Part shown: in pieces, positions 1 through 8,634 of the stretch
How the letters are laid out: each line of letters begins with the position of its first letter
Position numbering within the stretch: the stretch's first letter is position 1
NCBI GenBank assembly: GCA_026014815.1
Contig: JAOZHP010000076.1
Location: 1-64,000, forward strand
Length of the DNA: 64,000 bases
Reading direction: 5' to 3'
Source of the DNA: Candidatus Bathyarchaeota archaeon
GTDB lineage: Archaea > Thermoproteota > Bathyarchaeia > TCS64
Translations under genes and position numbers: made by a program
The notes under the pieces: generated by a model
Told to the model about the DNA's origin: nothing
The model's database searches: none
Seen by the model: the letters and a program-made list of their open reading frames with translations, nothing else

Positions 1-556
1 GGAGGATTGTGTTCACGTTGATGCCGTACTGAGCCGTCTCCAACGCGAGGGCTTTAGTGAACCCGATTACGGCTGCCTTCGTTGCACCGTACGCAGTCTG
101 ACCGCCCACCGGGGCACCCACCATGGGACCCGTGACGCTGCTCATGTTGATTATCTTACCGTACCTGCGCTTTTTCATTCCGGGGAGTACCGCCTTGGCG
201 CACCTGAACATGCCGAAGACGTTGATCTCGAACATCATGTGGAGGTATTTCTCGTCCATCTCCACGAGTTTCCGCCTCGGGTAGATGCCTGCGTTGTTCA
301 CAAGAATGTCAACATGGTCATGCTCCTCTATTATCTCAGCTAACACTGTAGCCACTGCCTCTGGGCTGGTAACGTCCATGACCTTGCTGGATGCTCTCCA
401 ACCCTCGGCTTTGATTGCCTCGGCGGTGTCCTCTACCTTCTCTGAGACGTCTGTTAGTACAACATGAGCCCCGTTTTTTGCCAGAACCTTGCTGATGCCT
501 GCCCCGATGCCCTGCATGGCGCCCGTTACTATGGCGACCTTGTCTTCCAGTCTCAC
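1..556 (-). CDS. SDR-family oxidoreductase (3' end outside window)
   Basis: The translation is a classical short-chain dehydrogenase/reductase. The N-terminal Rossmann motif reads TGAMQGIG, an NNAG motif follows near residue 90, and the active-site Tyr/Lys pair is in YGATK. A serine in the preceding strand (NMSSVTG) completes the catalytic triad. The gene runs off the left edge, so the substrate-binding C-terminus is missing and the substrate cannot be predicted. The start is a GTG whose bases overlap the TGA stop of gcvPB (GTGA overlap), with a purine-rich GAGGGGAAAG stretch just upstream. It is therefore probably translated as the third gene of the gcvPA-gcvPB transcript. Whether it works on a glycine-derived metabolite or is a passenger is not visible. 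Confidence 0.9.
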   Translation of the reverse strand, partial: MRLEDKVAIVTGAMQGIGAGISKVLAKNGAHVVLTDVSEKVEDTAEAIKAEGWRASSKVMDVTSPEAVATVLAEIIEEHDHVDILVNNAGIYPRRKLVEMDEKYLHMMFEINVFGMFRCAKAVLPGMKKRRYGKIINMSSVTGPMVGAPVGGQTAYGATKAAVIGFTKALALETAQYGINVNTIL

Positions 557-2088
557 TTCTTTCCCCTCTTTCGCTTGTAAGCGCGCCAGCTCATGGCCCA
601 TCTCTCAGGGTCATTGAAAGGGTTGCCCTTGGTCTTGTGATTACTGCTTCTATGAGGCGCAGACTTCACAAGCTCAGGGTCACTGTACGCCTCCTCGCAT
701 ACCTTCTCAAGAACACTCACCCAGTAATCGATATCCGCCTTACTGTAGGTCTCACATGGCTCCGGCGTGAAAGGCTCAGGCACCAGCCACGGGTGATGAC
801 TCGTGAAGAACTTTTGTATACCGTAATCGATGACACGTCTGTTCACATCGTCTATACCGACGCCTGTGTCCAGCTTCATCTGCTCAAGGCTCCACCTAGC
901 TTGGTCAAGTCTTCGTCCACCGAAGGGAAGAGTTACGCCCTTGATCTTCTTGACTTTGTCCACGAGGTACTGGTTGTTTATCATGCTGATCTCGGCTGCC
1001 TCTCTTAGACCTCTGCCTCCCATGGCCATGCTCCAAGCGTAGCTACGTATCACGACTGGGAGGTTTCCCATAAAGTCCCTTACCCTGCCCACGCTGTATG
1101 GTCGATCAAAGTCGAGGCTGTAGAAGCCGTCCTTCTTCACGATGACAGGTACAGGCAGATACTCCTCCAGCTCCTTTGTGACGCCTACGGCGGCTGATCC
1201 GGGTCCACTGCTGCCGTGGGGGCTGCTGAAGGTCTTGTGAAGGTTGAAGAAACACATGTCGAATCCCGCCTCCTTTGCGCGTGTGACTCCCATTATGGCA
1301 TTGGCGTTAGCCTGATCATAGCTGCATAGCCCGCCAGCGTCATGGATGATTCCCGTCCACTCATCGATGTTCTTGTTGAAGATGCCAGTGTCCTCGGGGT
1401 TGGTGATGAAGCACCCCGCCGTCTTAGGGCCTACAGCTTCCTTGAGGGCTTCGGTGTCTGGGAGCCCTGTCTCAGGGTTAGGGTAAAGGGTTAAGACCTT
1501 GTATCCTGCCGTTGCTGGGCACGCAGCGTCACACGGGTGGCTAAAGATAGTAGTGATGACTTCATCACGTTCAGGCTCACCGTTGATCTGGTGGTACTTC
1601 CTCATGATCAGTGCGTTGTTGTAGGCTCCCGCTGAGCCTCCCGGTGGCTGGAAGCTGAAAGCGTCGAAACCGCTGATCTCCCTGAGGAACACATCACCGA
1701 ACTCGTAGACGAGTTCAAGCAGTCCCTGCATGGTCTCCTCGGGCTGTAATGGGTGCATGTTGGCTGTGAGGTTGACAAAATCTTCGTTGACTTTGGGGCT
1801 GTACTTCATGGTGCATGTGCCCACCCCGAGGTCGATATCCAGCTCCATGCCCATGGTCATCTGGCTAAGCCTCAAGTAGTGGCGCAGCACATGTGCTTGG
1901 CTTATCTCTGGTAGCTCGGGTTTCTTTTTGCGCTTCATTCTCTCTGGTACTAGGTTTCCTGCGTCGCCTACCCTTTTCTTGATCTTGTCCTCTGTCTTAG
2001 GTGGTATGAATCCGCGTTCACCTTTCCTGCCTAGCTCGTGGATGATGGGTTCCTTCCATCTGGCGGCGTGGTACTCCTTCACCTTCAT
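553..2088 (-). CDS. gcvPB: Glycine dehydrogenase (decarboxylating) subunit 2
   Basis: This is the PLP-binding half of the split P-protein of the glycine cleavage system. It decarboxylates glycine and transfers the aminomethyl group to lipoyl-H-protein. At 511 residues it has the normal length for the C-terminal-type subunit. The PLP lysine is in the motif NLHKTFSSPHG near residue 275, followed by a glycine-rich turn. The ATG start overlaps the end of gcvPA by four bases (ATGA), so the two subunits are translationally coupled, as expected for a 1:1 complex. The H-protein, T-protein and lipoate genes are not in the window. Assignment is by family motifs and the tandem arrangement with gcvPA. 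Confidence 0.95.
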   Translation of the reverse strand: MKVKEYHAARWKEPIIHELGRKGERGFIPPKTEDKIKKRVGDAGNLVPERMKRKKKPELPEISQAHVLRHYLRLSQMTMGMELDIDLGVGTCTMKYSPKVNEDFVNLTANMHPLQPEETMQGLLELVYEFGDVFLREISGFDAFSFQPPGGSAGAYNNALIMRKYHQINGEPERDEVITTIFSHPCDAACPATAGYKVLTLYPNPETGLPDTEALKEAVGPKTAGCFITNPEDTGIFNKNIDEWTGIIHDAGGLCSYDQANANAIMGVTRAKEAGFDMCFFNLHKTFSSPHGSSGPGSAAVGVTKELEEYLPVPVIVKKDGFYSLDFDRPYSVGRVRDFMGNLPVVIRSYAWSMAMGGRGLREAAEISMINNQYLVDKVKKIKGVTLPFGGRRLDQARWSLEQMKLDTGVGIDDVNRRVIDYGIQKFFTSHHPWLVPEPFTPEPCETYSKADIDYWVSVLEKVCEEAYSDPELVKSAPHRSSNHKTKGNPFNDPERWAMSWRAYKRKRGKK

Positions 2089-3482
2089 GCTAGCACCTCC
2101 TTCAGAGCATCGACGAGTGTCTCAATCTGTGTGAGGTTATGCATCTCAGTGACGCAGTAGAGGGCAGACTCATCTAACTCAGGGTACTCCGCTGTGAGGT
2201 CCTTACCCCCAAATATCTTGTAGCCTAGAAGGTCTTCGTTGATCTCTTTTACCGGTTTGTTGAACTTAACAGGGAACTCCTTGAAGAAGGAACCGAAAGG
2301 AACCTCAACACCCGGTATCTCTTCGATGACCTCAGCCGTGTAATGGCTCTTCTGGAGAATGGTTTCACCTACCTCACGCATTCCCTCAGGTCCCATAAGG
2401 CTCATGTAGACTCCCGCGGTGATGCCCCAGAGCGCCGTGGTGGTTCCCACCCAGTCCTTGGCGTTCTCACGCGCCATGTAGCTGGTACGGTCATGTCTGG
2501 TCAAACCGAACGCGTACTCGTCATCTTCCTTGTTCTCGGTGACACAGACCAGTCTCAACGGGTACTCCGCAACGTACCTCTCGTCGTCCCTGCTCGCTAT
2601 GAAGCCGCAGCTTCCACCGCCAGCATACATGTGGATGCCCAATGGCTGGGCCTCACCGCACGCGATGTCCACCCCGTAATCTGAGGGTGGAGCAAGTACA
2701 CCTAGGCTTATCGGGTCCACGCCGCAGACGCTCTCAGCTCCATGGTCATGAGCTATCTCGGAGATGGGTTTTCCATCAACCTCGATTACGCCGAGGTAGT
2801 TAGGGTTCTCAAAGTAGACTGCCGCTGTTTGCTCCGTGATCTTTGACTCAAGTTCACCGAGGTTCACCATGCCTGTCTCCCGGTCATAGTCAACTAACTT
2901 GATCTCGATTCGTCCTATTCCGCTGGCTGAGTCACAAAAGTTTCTGAGGATGCTGAGTCTTGCTGGGCTCATATTCCTCGGCATTATCACTTCGTTTCTC
3001 CCGGTGAGTCTGCTTGCCATCCTGATGCTGTTACCTGCCGCTGCCCCCCAGTCATAGGTAGGGATGCCGCTTACCTCCATGCCGAGGAGTTCACAGATAA
3101 GGCTTTGGAACTCGAAGTTGGCTTGATATCTGCCGAGGTCGCTGTGGGGACCACCTGCATAAGCAGTGAGGAATTCACTTCGATTCGCGATAACCTCACA
3201 GACCTTGGGCACATAGTGGTTCCAGCACCCTGCCCCGAGGAAGCTGATGTAATCATCGGTGGTCTTGTTTTTGGCCAGTATCTCCTCGACGTGACGCCGT
3301 AGGTCCAGTTCACTCGTGATAGCCTCAGGAAGGTCCATGGGCTTTTTTAGTAAGAGTCTTTCAGGGATCATTTCCCTGTACAATGCATCCGCGTCTGGAG
3401 CGCCTATCATCCGCAGCATCTCGGCCTTGATCTCTGGCACAGAGTTCGGTATATAGGGGTGGGTGAAGTCCTTGTCCTTCAT
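2085..3482 (-). CDS. gcvPA: Glycine dehydrogenase (decarboxylating) subunit 1
   Basis: This is the N-terminal-type subunit of the two-gene P-protein (465 residues). It opens with the typical N-terminal stretch (HPYIPNSVPEIKAEML) and contains the characteristic segment FLGAGCWNHYVPKV near residue 80. The PLP lysine lies only in the partner subunit, as is normal for this family. The ATG start is preceded by an AGTGAT Shine-Dalgarno-like stretch. The gene leads a minus-strand operon gcvPA-gcvPB-SDR and is divergent from the MFS gene at 3653, so its promoter lies in 3483-3650. The protein likely acts in glycine catabolism or C1-unit production in the cytoplasm. Confidence 0.95.
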   Translation of the reverse strand: MKDKDFTHPYIPNSVPEIKAEMLRMIGAPDADALYREMIPERLLLKKPMDLPEAITSELDLRRHVEEILAKNKTTDDYISFLGAGCWNHYVPKVCEVIANRSEFLTAYAGGPHSDLGRYQANFEFQSLICELLGMEVSGIPTYDWGAAAGNSIRMASRLTGRNEVIMPRNMSPARLSILRNFCDSASGIGRIEIKLVDYDRETGMVNLGELESKITEQTAAVYFENPNYLGVIEVDGKPISEIAHDHGAESVCGVDPISLGVLAPPSDYGVDIACGEAQPLGIHMYAGGGSCGFIASRDDERYVAEYPLRLVCVTENKEDDEYAFGLTRHDRTSYMARENAKDWVGTTTALWGITAGVYMSLMGPEGMREVGETILQKSHYTAEVIEEIPGVEVPFGSFFKEFPVKFNKPVKEINEDLLGYKIFGGKDLTAEYPELDESALYCVTEMHNLTQIETLVDALKEVLA

Positions 3483-3652
3483 GGTATCACTTAGCAGTAT
3501 GAGGCTGAGAATCTTTTTAGCACTTTTCTATGAATAAGAACCGGGTCCATCCACATGGTTACGGTGTTACATATCCTCATTTGTTAAGGCTCTAGATTTC
3601 AAGTACGCAACCCTTTAACTATCCTGAAACAGAGTCAATCTGACTGATAGGG

Positions 3653-4918
3653 TTGTCTGATTCTAAAGCCTCTATGATACCCCGGAATGTCCTAGTGCTG
3701 ACTCTCAGCCGGGTCATCTGGAGTATGAGCGACACCAATATAGACAACTTCATCACGGCGTTCATGGTGGCATTGGGCGCAAGTGTGCCCACCATCGGCC
3801 TCATCAACGCGATAGGCAGCTTCGGCGCCATGCTACTCTACCCCATCGGCGGGTATATAGCCGACAAATCGGGGCGTGTCCGCCTCGTCTCAGTATCCAC
3901 ACTCCTCTACGCCTCTAGCTTCATAGTCTACATCTTGGCTCCAAGCTGGCGGTGGGCCGCCGTGGCTATGATCTACCAGAGCATGGTGCTGTTTTACGTG
4001 CCTGCCATGAACGCAGTGATGGCCGACAGCATACCTGTAAAGAGACGGGGGAAACTGTATGCCTTCAACTTCGCGTTGCCTAACATAGTCAGAATTGTTG
4101 CTCCCTACATCGGCGGCCTCTTCATAGCTCGATTCGAGTTGATACCCGCCATGAAGATAGGGTTCGCCATCAGTCTTGGCGTCGGTGTCTTAGTTGCTGC
4201 CATGAGATTCATCTTCCTCCGGGAGACCCTGCTCAACATCGAGGAGATAAACTGGAACCCGTTCAGGCTGGTGGAGGAGAGTTACCGGGAGATCGATGAC
4301 AGCCTACGGTGGGTGTGGGATAATGTCCGCAGCTACACCGGGGTGAGCATGTTGTTGGCTTTCCTGAGCAGCATGATTCTTCCTTTCTGGATTATATACG
4401 CGATTGACATCATCGGTCTCACTCCCTACGAGTGGGGGATAATTCTCCTATGGAGTGGCGTCGCCAAGGCAATACTGAGCTTGTTCATCGGTGAGATCGT
4501 TGACAGATATGGGTCAAGGAACTGCTTCATCTTTGGCTTCATGCTCGCGATACCTTGTATGTATCTTTTCACTGTTGCTCAGGGCTTCTGGATGGTCCTG
4601 CCCATCTACTCTGCGCTTGTGGTTAGCGCTACTTTCTTCTGGATCGCCTCCCAGGTGTACCTCGCTGACAGCATCCCACGAGAGATACGTGGACGAGTAA
4701 TGGCGGGTCTGGGCAGCGGCATGAGCATGGGGGTCACCGGCGTAGGGTTCCCCACCGGTTTTCTCATCTTCCTCCCCAAAGTTCTCGGAAATATCGCAGG
4801 AGGCTTCATCTACTTCCTGTCACCAGCCGCCCCATGGCTACTGCAGTCACTACTCCTAGCCGGTGGACTTGCTTACACCATACTGATGGTCAGGGACCCA
4901 GTGAATCGGTACGAGTAA
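3653..4918 (+). CDS. Major facilitator superfamily transporter
   Basis: This is a 421-residue polytopic membrane protein with about twelve hydrophobic segments. The loop between helices 2 and 3 carries the MFS signature GGYIADKSGRVRLV, and a related half-signature, IVDRYGSRN, follows in the second half. It resembles the MFS protein encoded at 8635, including a shared loop (MNAVMADSIPVKRRGKL here, LNAIIADSLPREKRG there), so the two are probably paralogues. The substrate is unknown. The chosen start is TTG with GATAGGG upstream; an in-frame ATG at 3674 is the alternative. A TTTAACTA sequence near 3613 could be the TATA box. Confidence 0.88.
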   Translation: MSDSKASMIPRNVLVLTLSRVIWSMSDTNIDNFITAFMVALGASVPTIGLINAIGSFGAMLLYPIGGYIADKSGRVRLVSVSTLLYASSFIVYILAPSWRWAAVAMIYQSMVLFYVPAMNAVMADSIPVKRRGKLYAFNFALPNIVRIVAPYIGGLFIARFELIPAMKIGFAISLGVGVLVAAMRFIFLRETLLNIEEINWNPFRLVEESYREIDDSLRWVWDNVRSYTGVSMLLAFLSSMILPFWIIYAIDIIGLTPYEWGIILLWSGVAKAILSLFIGEIVDRYGSRNCFIFGFMLAIPCMYLFTVAQGFWMVLPIYSALVVSATFFWIASQVYLADSIPREIRGRVMAGLGSGMSMGVTGVGFPTGFLIFLPKVLGNIAGGFIYFLSPAAPWLLQSLLLAGGLAYTILMVRDPVNRYE

Positions 4919-4982
4919 GTAACCCATATTAGCTTGACTTGTTTAGCCGTATCCGGGTTTTCCCTCGACCAGAGGAAGAAAG

Positions 4983-5291
4983 ATGCTGGTAATAAACTAT
5001 TTCGACTGGTCGGGTACTCGAGACGGTTTGACCCGGTGGGTAGAGGCAGTGCGCTCAGAATGCGAGAAAGCAGGAGTCAAATTCATGGGGTTATATGGTC
5101 CCAGTCAACTCAAGTTCAACTGGAGCATGGTCCACGAGGTCCATGACCAAGCCCACTACCACAGGACATGGCAAGGACTCACTATACCCGCGGAAGTCAC
5201 TCACCAAGTGATACATTATTTCTGGCCTGACAAGTCCTTCACAAGGGAGCTACCCAGGTACCCGCCTACACACTTCTTCGAAGTGACATAG
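4983..5291 (+). CDS. Conserved-looking small protein of unknown function
   Basis: This encodes 102 residues with a globular composition rich in aromatic residues and histidine (several Trp, Tyr and His, for example in HDQAHYHRTW and HYFWPDKSF). There is no signal peptide or membrane segment. I do not recognise the family. Support for a real gene comes from an ATG preceded by GAGGAAG at good spacing and from a GC hairpin with a T-run that begins at its stop codon (5291-5312). It sits between an MFS gene and the convergent glycyl radical enzyme. The N-terminal stretch VINYFDWSG hints at a small alpha/beta fold, but this is only an impression. Confidence 0.6.
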   Translation: MLVINYFDWSGTRDGLTRWVEAVRSECEKAGVKFMGLYGPSQLKFNWSMVHEVHDQAHYHRTWQGLTIPAEVTHQVIHYFWPDKSFTRELPRYPPTHFFEVT

Positions 5292-5312
5292 GGGACGCAA
5301 GCCCCATTTTTT
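5291..5312 (+). terminator. Hairpin plus T-run terminator
   Basis: GGGG and CCCC flank the loop ACGCAAG and are followed by ATTTTTT. The structure starts at the stop codon of the upstream 102-residue gene and ends at the stop of the convergent glycyl radical enzyme gene, so it may serve the plus-strand transcript. Confidence 0.6.
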
Positions 5313-7713
5313 ACAAGTCCTTATGAACAGTGCGGGCGATGATCTCGTCCTGCAGCTCCCTGCCGATATCAACGAAGTAGTCACTGTACCCAGCGACGCG
5401 TACTATTAGGTCACTGTGCTTGTCAGGGTGAGCCTGAGCGTCCTTCAGGGTCTTGGAATCAACAACGTTGAATTGGATGTGGTGCCCATCGAGCCTGAAG
5501 TAACTGCGGACAAGGTGAGCCAGCTTATCGATGTTCTCCTCCGTCTCAAGCAGCGAGGGCATCAGCTTCTGGTTCAGCAGGGTGCCTCCGGTCTTCACGT
5601 GGTCAAGCTTGCTGGTTGACTTGATGACGGCTGTAGGTCCCTTCTTGTCGGCTCCATGGCTTGGGCTTATCCCGTCATTCAACGGGTCACAGGCCCTTCT
5701 GCCGTCAGGAGTTGCCCCGGTGACTCTGCCAAAGTAGATGTGCACCGTTGTGGGGAGGAGGTTGACTCTGTACTTCCCTGTCTTGGTGTTGGGGCGTCCG
5801 TCCAGTGCTTCAACGTACGCGTCGAAGGCAGCGACCGCTAAACTGTCAACGTAGTCATCATCGTTTCCATACTTTGGGGTTCTGTTTAGCAGAAGTTGTC
5901 GTGTCTTCTCGTCTCCCTCAAAGTTCGTCGAGATGGCTTCCATGAGTCTGTCCATGGTGAAGGTGCCGTTATCGTAGACATGGTGCTTGATGGAGCTGAG
6001 GCTGTCTGCTACGGTGGAGATACCGACACCCTGGATGTAAGTGACATTGTATCTTGGGCCGCCGTCATGGTAGTCCCGCGCTTTCTCGATACAGTCATCC
6101 ATGATGACACTCATGAAGGGACACGGCATATGCTCAGCGAAGAGCCGCTCGATGACGTTGTTGCCCCTGATCTTCACGTCAATAAAGTAGCGTAACTGCT
6201 TGCTGTAAGCGTCGAATAGCTCTTCATAACTAGTAAAGTCCCTTGGGTCTCCTGTCTCCAACCCTATCAGTTTACCTGTGTTGGGGTCAACGCCGTTGTA
6301 GAAGGTGAGCTCCAGTATCTTGGGCCAGTTCATATACCCGGTCAATGTACAGCTTTCCTTGCCGAAGCCGCTGATGGTAACACAGCCGCTTGGTCCACCG
6401 GCTCTCGCGTCCTCCAAGGACTTGCCTGCTCTGAGGAACTCCCTGATTATCACGTCGGTGTTGAATAGGCTGGGCTGACCGAAACCCTCCTTAACGACCC
6501 CGAGGGCGTGTATCAGGAACCTGTCGGGGTTTTTCTTGCTTAGCTGGATGCAGGCGCTGGGCTGGATAAGCCGCATCTCCTTAACCACGTCCAGTATTAG
6601 GTAGCTGAGCTCATTTACTGCATCAGAGCCGTCTGGGGTGACTCCCCCCACGTTGAGCAACGCGAAGTCTTGGTATGTTCCGCTCTGCTCCTCTGTTATG
6701 GCTACCTTGGGTGGCGCCGGCTGGTTGTTGAACTTGACCCAGAAGCACTCAAACAGTTCCTTCGCTGACTCCCTCGTGAGTTCACCTTTCTCCAAACCAT
6801 CCCTGTAAAAGCCTATCCAGTGCTGATCGATCCGTCCAGGGTTGAAGCTGTCCCACGTGTTCAGCTCAGTAACGACGCCAAGGTGACAGAACCAGTACAT
6901 CTGTAACGCCTCCCAGAAATCCCGTGGAGCTTCAGCTGGCACACGGCTGCATACCTCTGCGATTCTGAGGAGCTCTTGTTTTCTCTGCTCATCCTGTTCT
7001 TTCTCAGCCATCTCTGAGGCTAGCTTAGTGTACCGCTCAGCATATGCGATGAGGGCATCCGCGGCTATCCCCATGGCTTTAAGCTCTTCTTGCTTCGCGT
7101 AGGCATCCATATCGTTGTGGAAATCCAGCTGGGTGAGCCTCTCCGTGATACGTTTCTTAAAGTCCTTCATCCCATGGCGGTAAATCTTGTCGTCCAGCAC
7201 GGCGTGACCCGGTGCCCGTTGCTCCATGAACTCGGTGAAGACTCCCGCGTTGAACGCCTGATGCCACTCAGACGTCATGGCCTCAAAGACCTTGTCACGC
7301 ATGCTTCTGCCCTCCCAGAACGGGATGATAGTGTCTCTGTATACATCTCGGGCGTGATCATTCACCTTGAATGGGGTGCGCTCACGGTTGTTCATTATCT
7401 CAAAGTCTTCGAGTGTATGACAGCAAAGCTCAGGGAAGGTCGGCGTGGCTTTGGGGGCAGGCCCTCTTTCACCGACGATGAGTTCCCCATGCTCGATGTT
7501 TATGGTCTTGTTGAGCATGATGTGTCTGAACGCCATGGCCCTGAACACGGGTGTGCTGTACCTCTGATACCAGTTGTCTCTGTAGAACTCTGTGAGCAGC
7601 TCAGCCCTCTCAGTAGATATGTATGGCTTGATGCTCACGCTCTCCTCTCTCAGCTTCGTCACTCGTTCATTCAATGGTTTACCTCCTCGCTTGGCCTTTA
7701 ACCCCTGTATCAC
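5311..7713 (-). CDS. Glycyl radical enzyme (pyruvate formate-lyase superfamily)
   Basis: This 800-residue protein has the PFL-like N-terminal domain and the C-terminal glycine-radical domain. The radical glycine is Gly775 in RVAGYSDYF, near the C-terminus as expected. The thiyl cysteine is Cys444 in GPSGCVTISGFG. Most glycyl radical dehydratases and lyases have Cys-x-Glu there, whereas this protein has Thr where the Glu would be, so it is not a typical glycerol, choline or hydroxyproline lyase. The substrate is unassigned. Members need a radical-SAM activating enzyme, and none is in this window. The start is GTG. It is divergent from the bactofilin-like gene, with a 19-bp palindrome between them. 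The enzyme implies anaerobic metabolism, because the radical is oxygen-sensitive. Confidence 0.92.
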   Translation of the reverse strand: MIQGLKAKRGGKPLNERVTKLREESVSIKPYISTERAELLTEFYRDNWYQRYSTPVFRAMAFRHIMLNKTINIEHGELIVGERGPAPKATPTFPELCCHTLEDFEIMNNRERTPFKVNDHARDVYRDTIIPFWEGRSMRDKVFEAMTSEWHQAFNAGVFTEFMEQRAPGHAVLDDKIYRHGMKDFKKRITERLTQLDFHNDMDAYAKQEELKAMGIAADALIAYAERYTKLASEMAEKEQDEQRKQELLRIAEVCSRVPAEAPRDFWEALQMYWFCHLGVVTELNTWDSFNPGRIDQHWIGFYRDGLEKGELTRESAKELFECFWVKFNNQPAPPKVAITEEQSGTYQDFALLNVGGVTPDGSDAVNELSYLILDVVKEMRLIQPSACIQLSKKNPDRFLIHALGVVKEGFGQPSLFNTDVIIREFLRAGKSLEDARAGGPSGCVTISGFGKESCTLTGYMNWPKILELTFYNGVDPNTGKLIGLETGDPRDFTSYEELFDAYSKQLRYFIDVKIRGNNVIERLFAEHMPCPFMSVIMDDCIEKARDYHDGGPRYNVTYIQGVGISTVADSLSSIKHHVYDNGTFTMDRLMEAISTNFEGDEKTRQLLLNRTPKYGNDDDYVDSLAVAAFDAYVEALDGRPNTKTGKYRVNLLPTTVHIYFGRVTGATPDGRRACDPLNDGISPSHGADKKGPTAVIKSTSKLDHVKTGGTLLNQKLMPSLLETEENIDKLAHLVRSYFRLDGHHIQFNVVDSKTLKDAQAHPDKHSDLIVRVAGYSDYFVDIGRELQDEIIARTVHKDL

Positions 7714-7777
7714 GGTGCTGTATTGATCTCATTTTGAGTAGGATGTCATATATTACTTTAGAAAATGGGACCTGTTT

Positions 7778-7796
7778 TAGTCACAATTTGTGACTA
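7778..7796. promoter_or_regulatory. 19-bp perfect palindrome, probable operator
   Basis: TAGTCACAA and TTGTGACTA form a perfect 9-bp inverted repeat around one central T. It lies in the divergent region between the glycyl radical enzyme and the bactofilin-like gene, about 65 bases before the GTG of the former and 58 before the ATG of the latter. Its symmetry suits a dimeric winged-helix regulator. The regulator is not identified. Confidence 0.55.
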
Positions 7797-7825
7797 CAAC
7801 ACGCGACTTCAACAGGTGAGTCTCC

Positions 7826-7833
7826 TTTAAAAG
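7826..7833 (+). promoter_or_regulatory. TATA box of the bactofilin-like gene
   Basis: TTTAAAAG lies 21-28 bases before the ATG at 7854. At standard archaeal spacing, transcription would begin at or within a base or two of the start codon, giving a leaderless mRNA. No Shine-Dalgarno sequence precedes the ATG, which agrees. Confidence 0.5.
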
Positions 7834-7853
7834 TAAAATCCCGTTCCAAGTTC

Positions 7854-8627
7854 ATGATTGAGATGGAGTACAGTGAGATACCCGTAACGAAGATAAGTGG
7901 CTCAGGTAGGGTCACACTTCAAGGCTACGGGGACGTGAAGATTAGCGGGTCAGGCAGCATAAGCCCGGAAAGAATACGGACGAGCGGCAGTAGCAAGCTA
8001 CCGGGCGGCCTCAAGGTTGGGGACATCCATACAAGTGGCTCCACAACCGTGGGAGGAAGCATCAGCGCTGACACCATGAAGTTCAGTGGATCAGCCACCA
8101 TCGAGGGCGACGCAGAGTTCAAAGAACTAGATAAATCCGGTAGCATGAGGATCGAAGGAACCGCTACAGGTGACATCATGGAGGTCTCAGGGAGCACCAA
8201 GATTGGCGGAAAACTCACGATCAAGAAAGAGTTGAGGTCCAGCGGCTCGATACGAGTACATGGCGACATCGAGTCAGAAGGCCTCGTAAGATACAGCGGC
8301 ACAATGGATACTCAGGGCAAGATAACAGCTAAAAGATTCGAGGCTCATCTGGGCCGTAGCGTGAGCCGCATCGACGGAGGCATCGAGGCCGAGTACATCG
8401 ACGTCGAGTTATCACCGAGGGCATGGCGGGACGAGGGAGAACTCAAGACAACTGACATCATCGGCGTCAAAGAGGTAACACTCGAAAACGTTAACTGCCA
8501 TAACGTCCGAGGAGGCATCGTAGTCATCAAGGCGGGCTGCAAAGTCTCAGGCAAAGTCGAGTACACCGACAGTGTAGAGGTCAGCCCTAACGCATACCTA
8601 GAGAATCAGCCAGAAAAGATCGAGTAA
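7854..8627 (+). CDS. Bactofilin-like polymer-forming beta-helix protein
   Basis: The 257-residue protein consists almost entirely of short repeats of the type x-G-S-G-x-(I/V), with hydrophobic and glycine/serine positions spaced as in a right-handed beta-helix (for example KISGSGSIS, IHTSGSTTV, MKFSGSATI, MEVSGSTKI, LRSSGSIRV). This is the pattern of bactofilin/DUF583 proteins, which polymerise into filaments or scaffolds without nucleotide. It has no signal peptide or membrane helix and is probably cytoplasmic. The last 70 residues are less regular and may cap the helix. The ATG at 7854 fits a leaderless start; a second ATG two codons later is possible. The MFS gene follows after 7 bases, so they are probably cotranscribed. 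Confidence 0.75.
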   Translation: MIEMEYSEIPVTKISGSGRVTLQGYGDVKISGSGSISPERIRTSGSSKLPGGLKVGDIHTSGSTTVGGSISADTMKFSGSATIEGDAEFKELDKSGSMRIEGTATGDIMEVSGSTKIGGKLTIKKELRSSGSIRVHGDIESEGLVRYSGTMDTQGKITAKRFEAHLGRSVSRIDGGIEAEYIDVELSPRAWRDEGELKTTDIIGVKEVTLENVNCHNVRGGIVVIKAGCKVSGKVEYTDSVEVSPNAYLENQPEKIE

Positions 8628-8634
8628 ACCCGAG

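Noticed and set aside
7090-7701. 203-codon plus-strand open frame
   Set aside because: It lies wholly antisense to the glycyl radical enzyme gene, whose translation is clearly a conserved enzyme; the antisense product has no recognisable domain.
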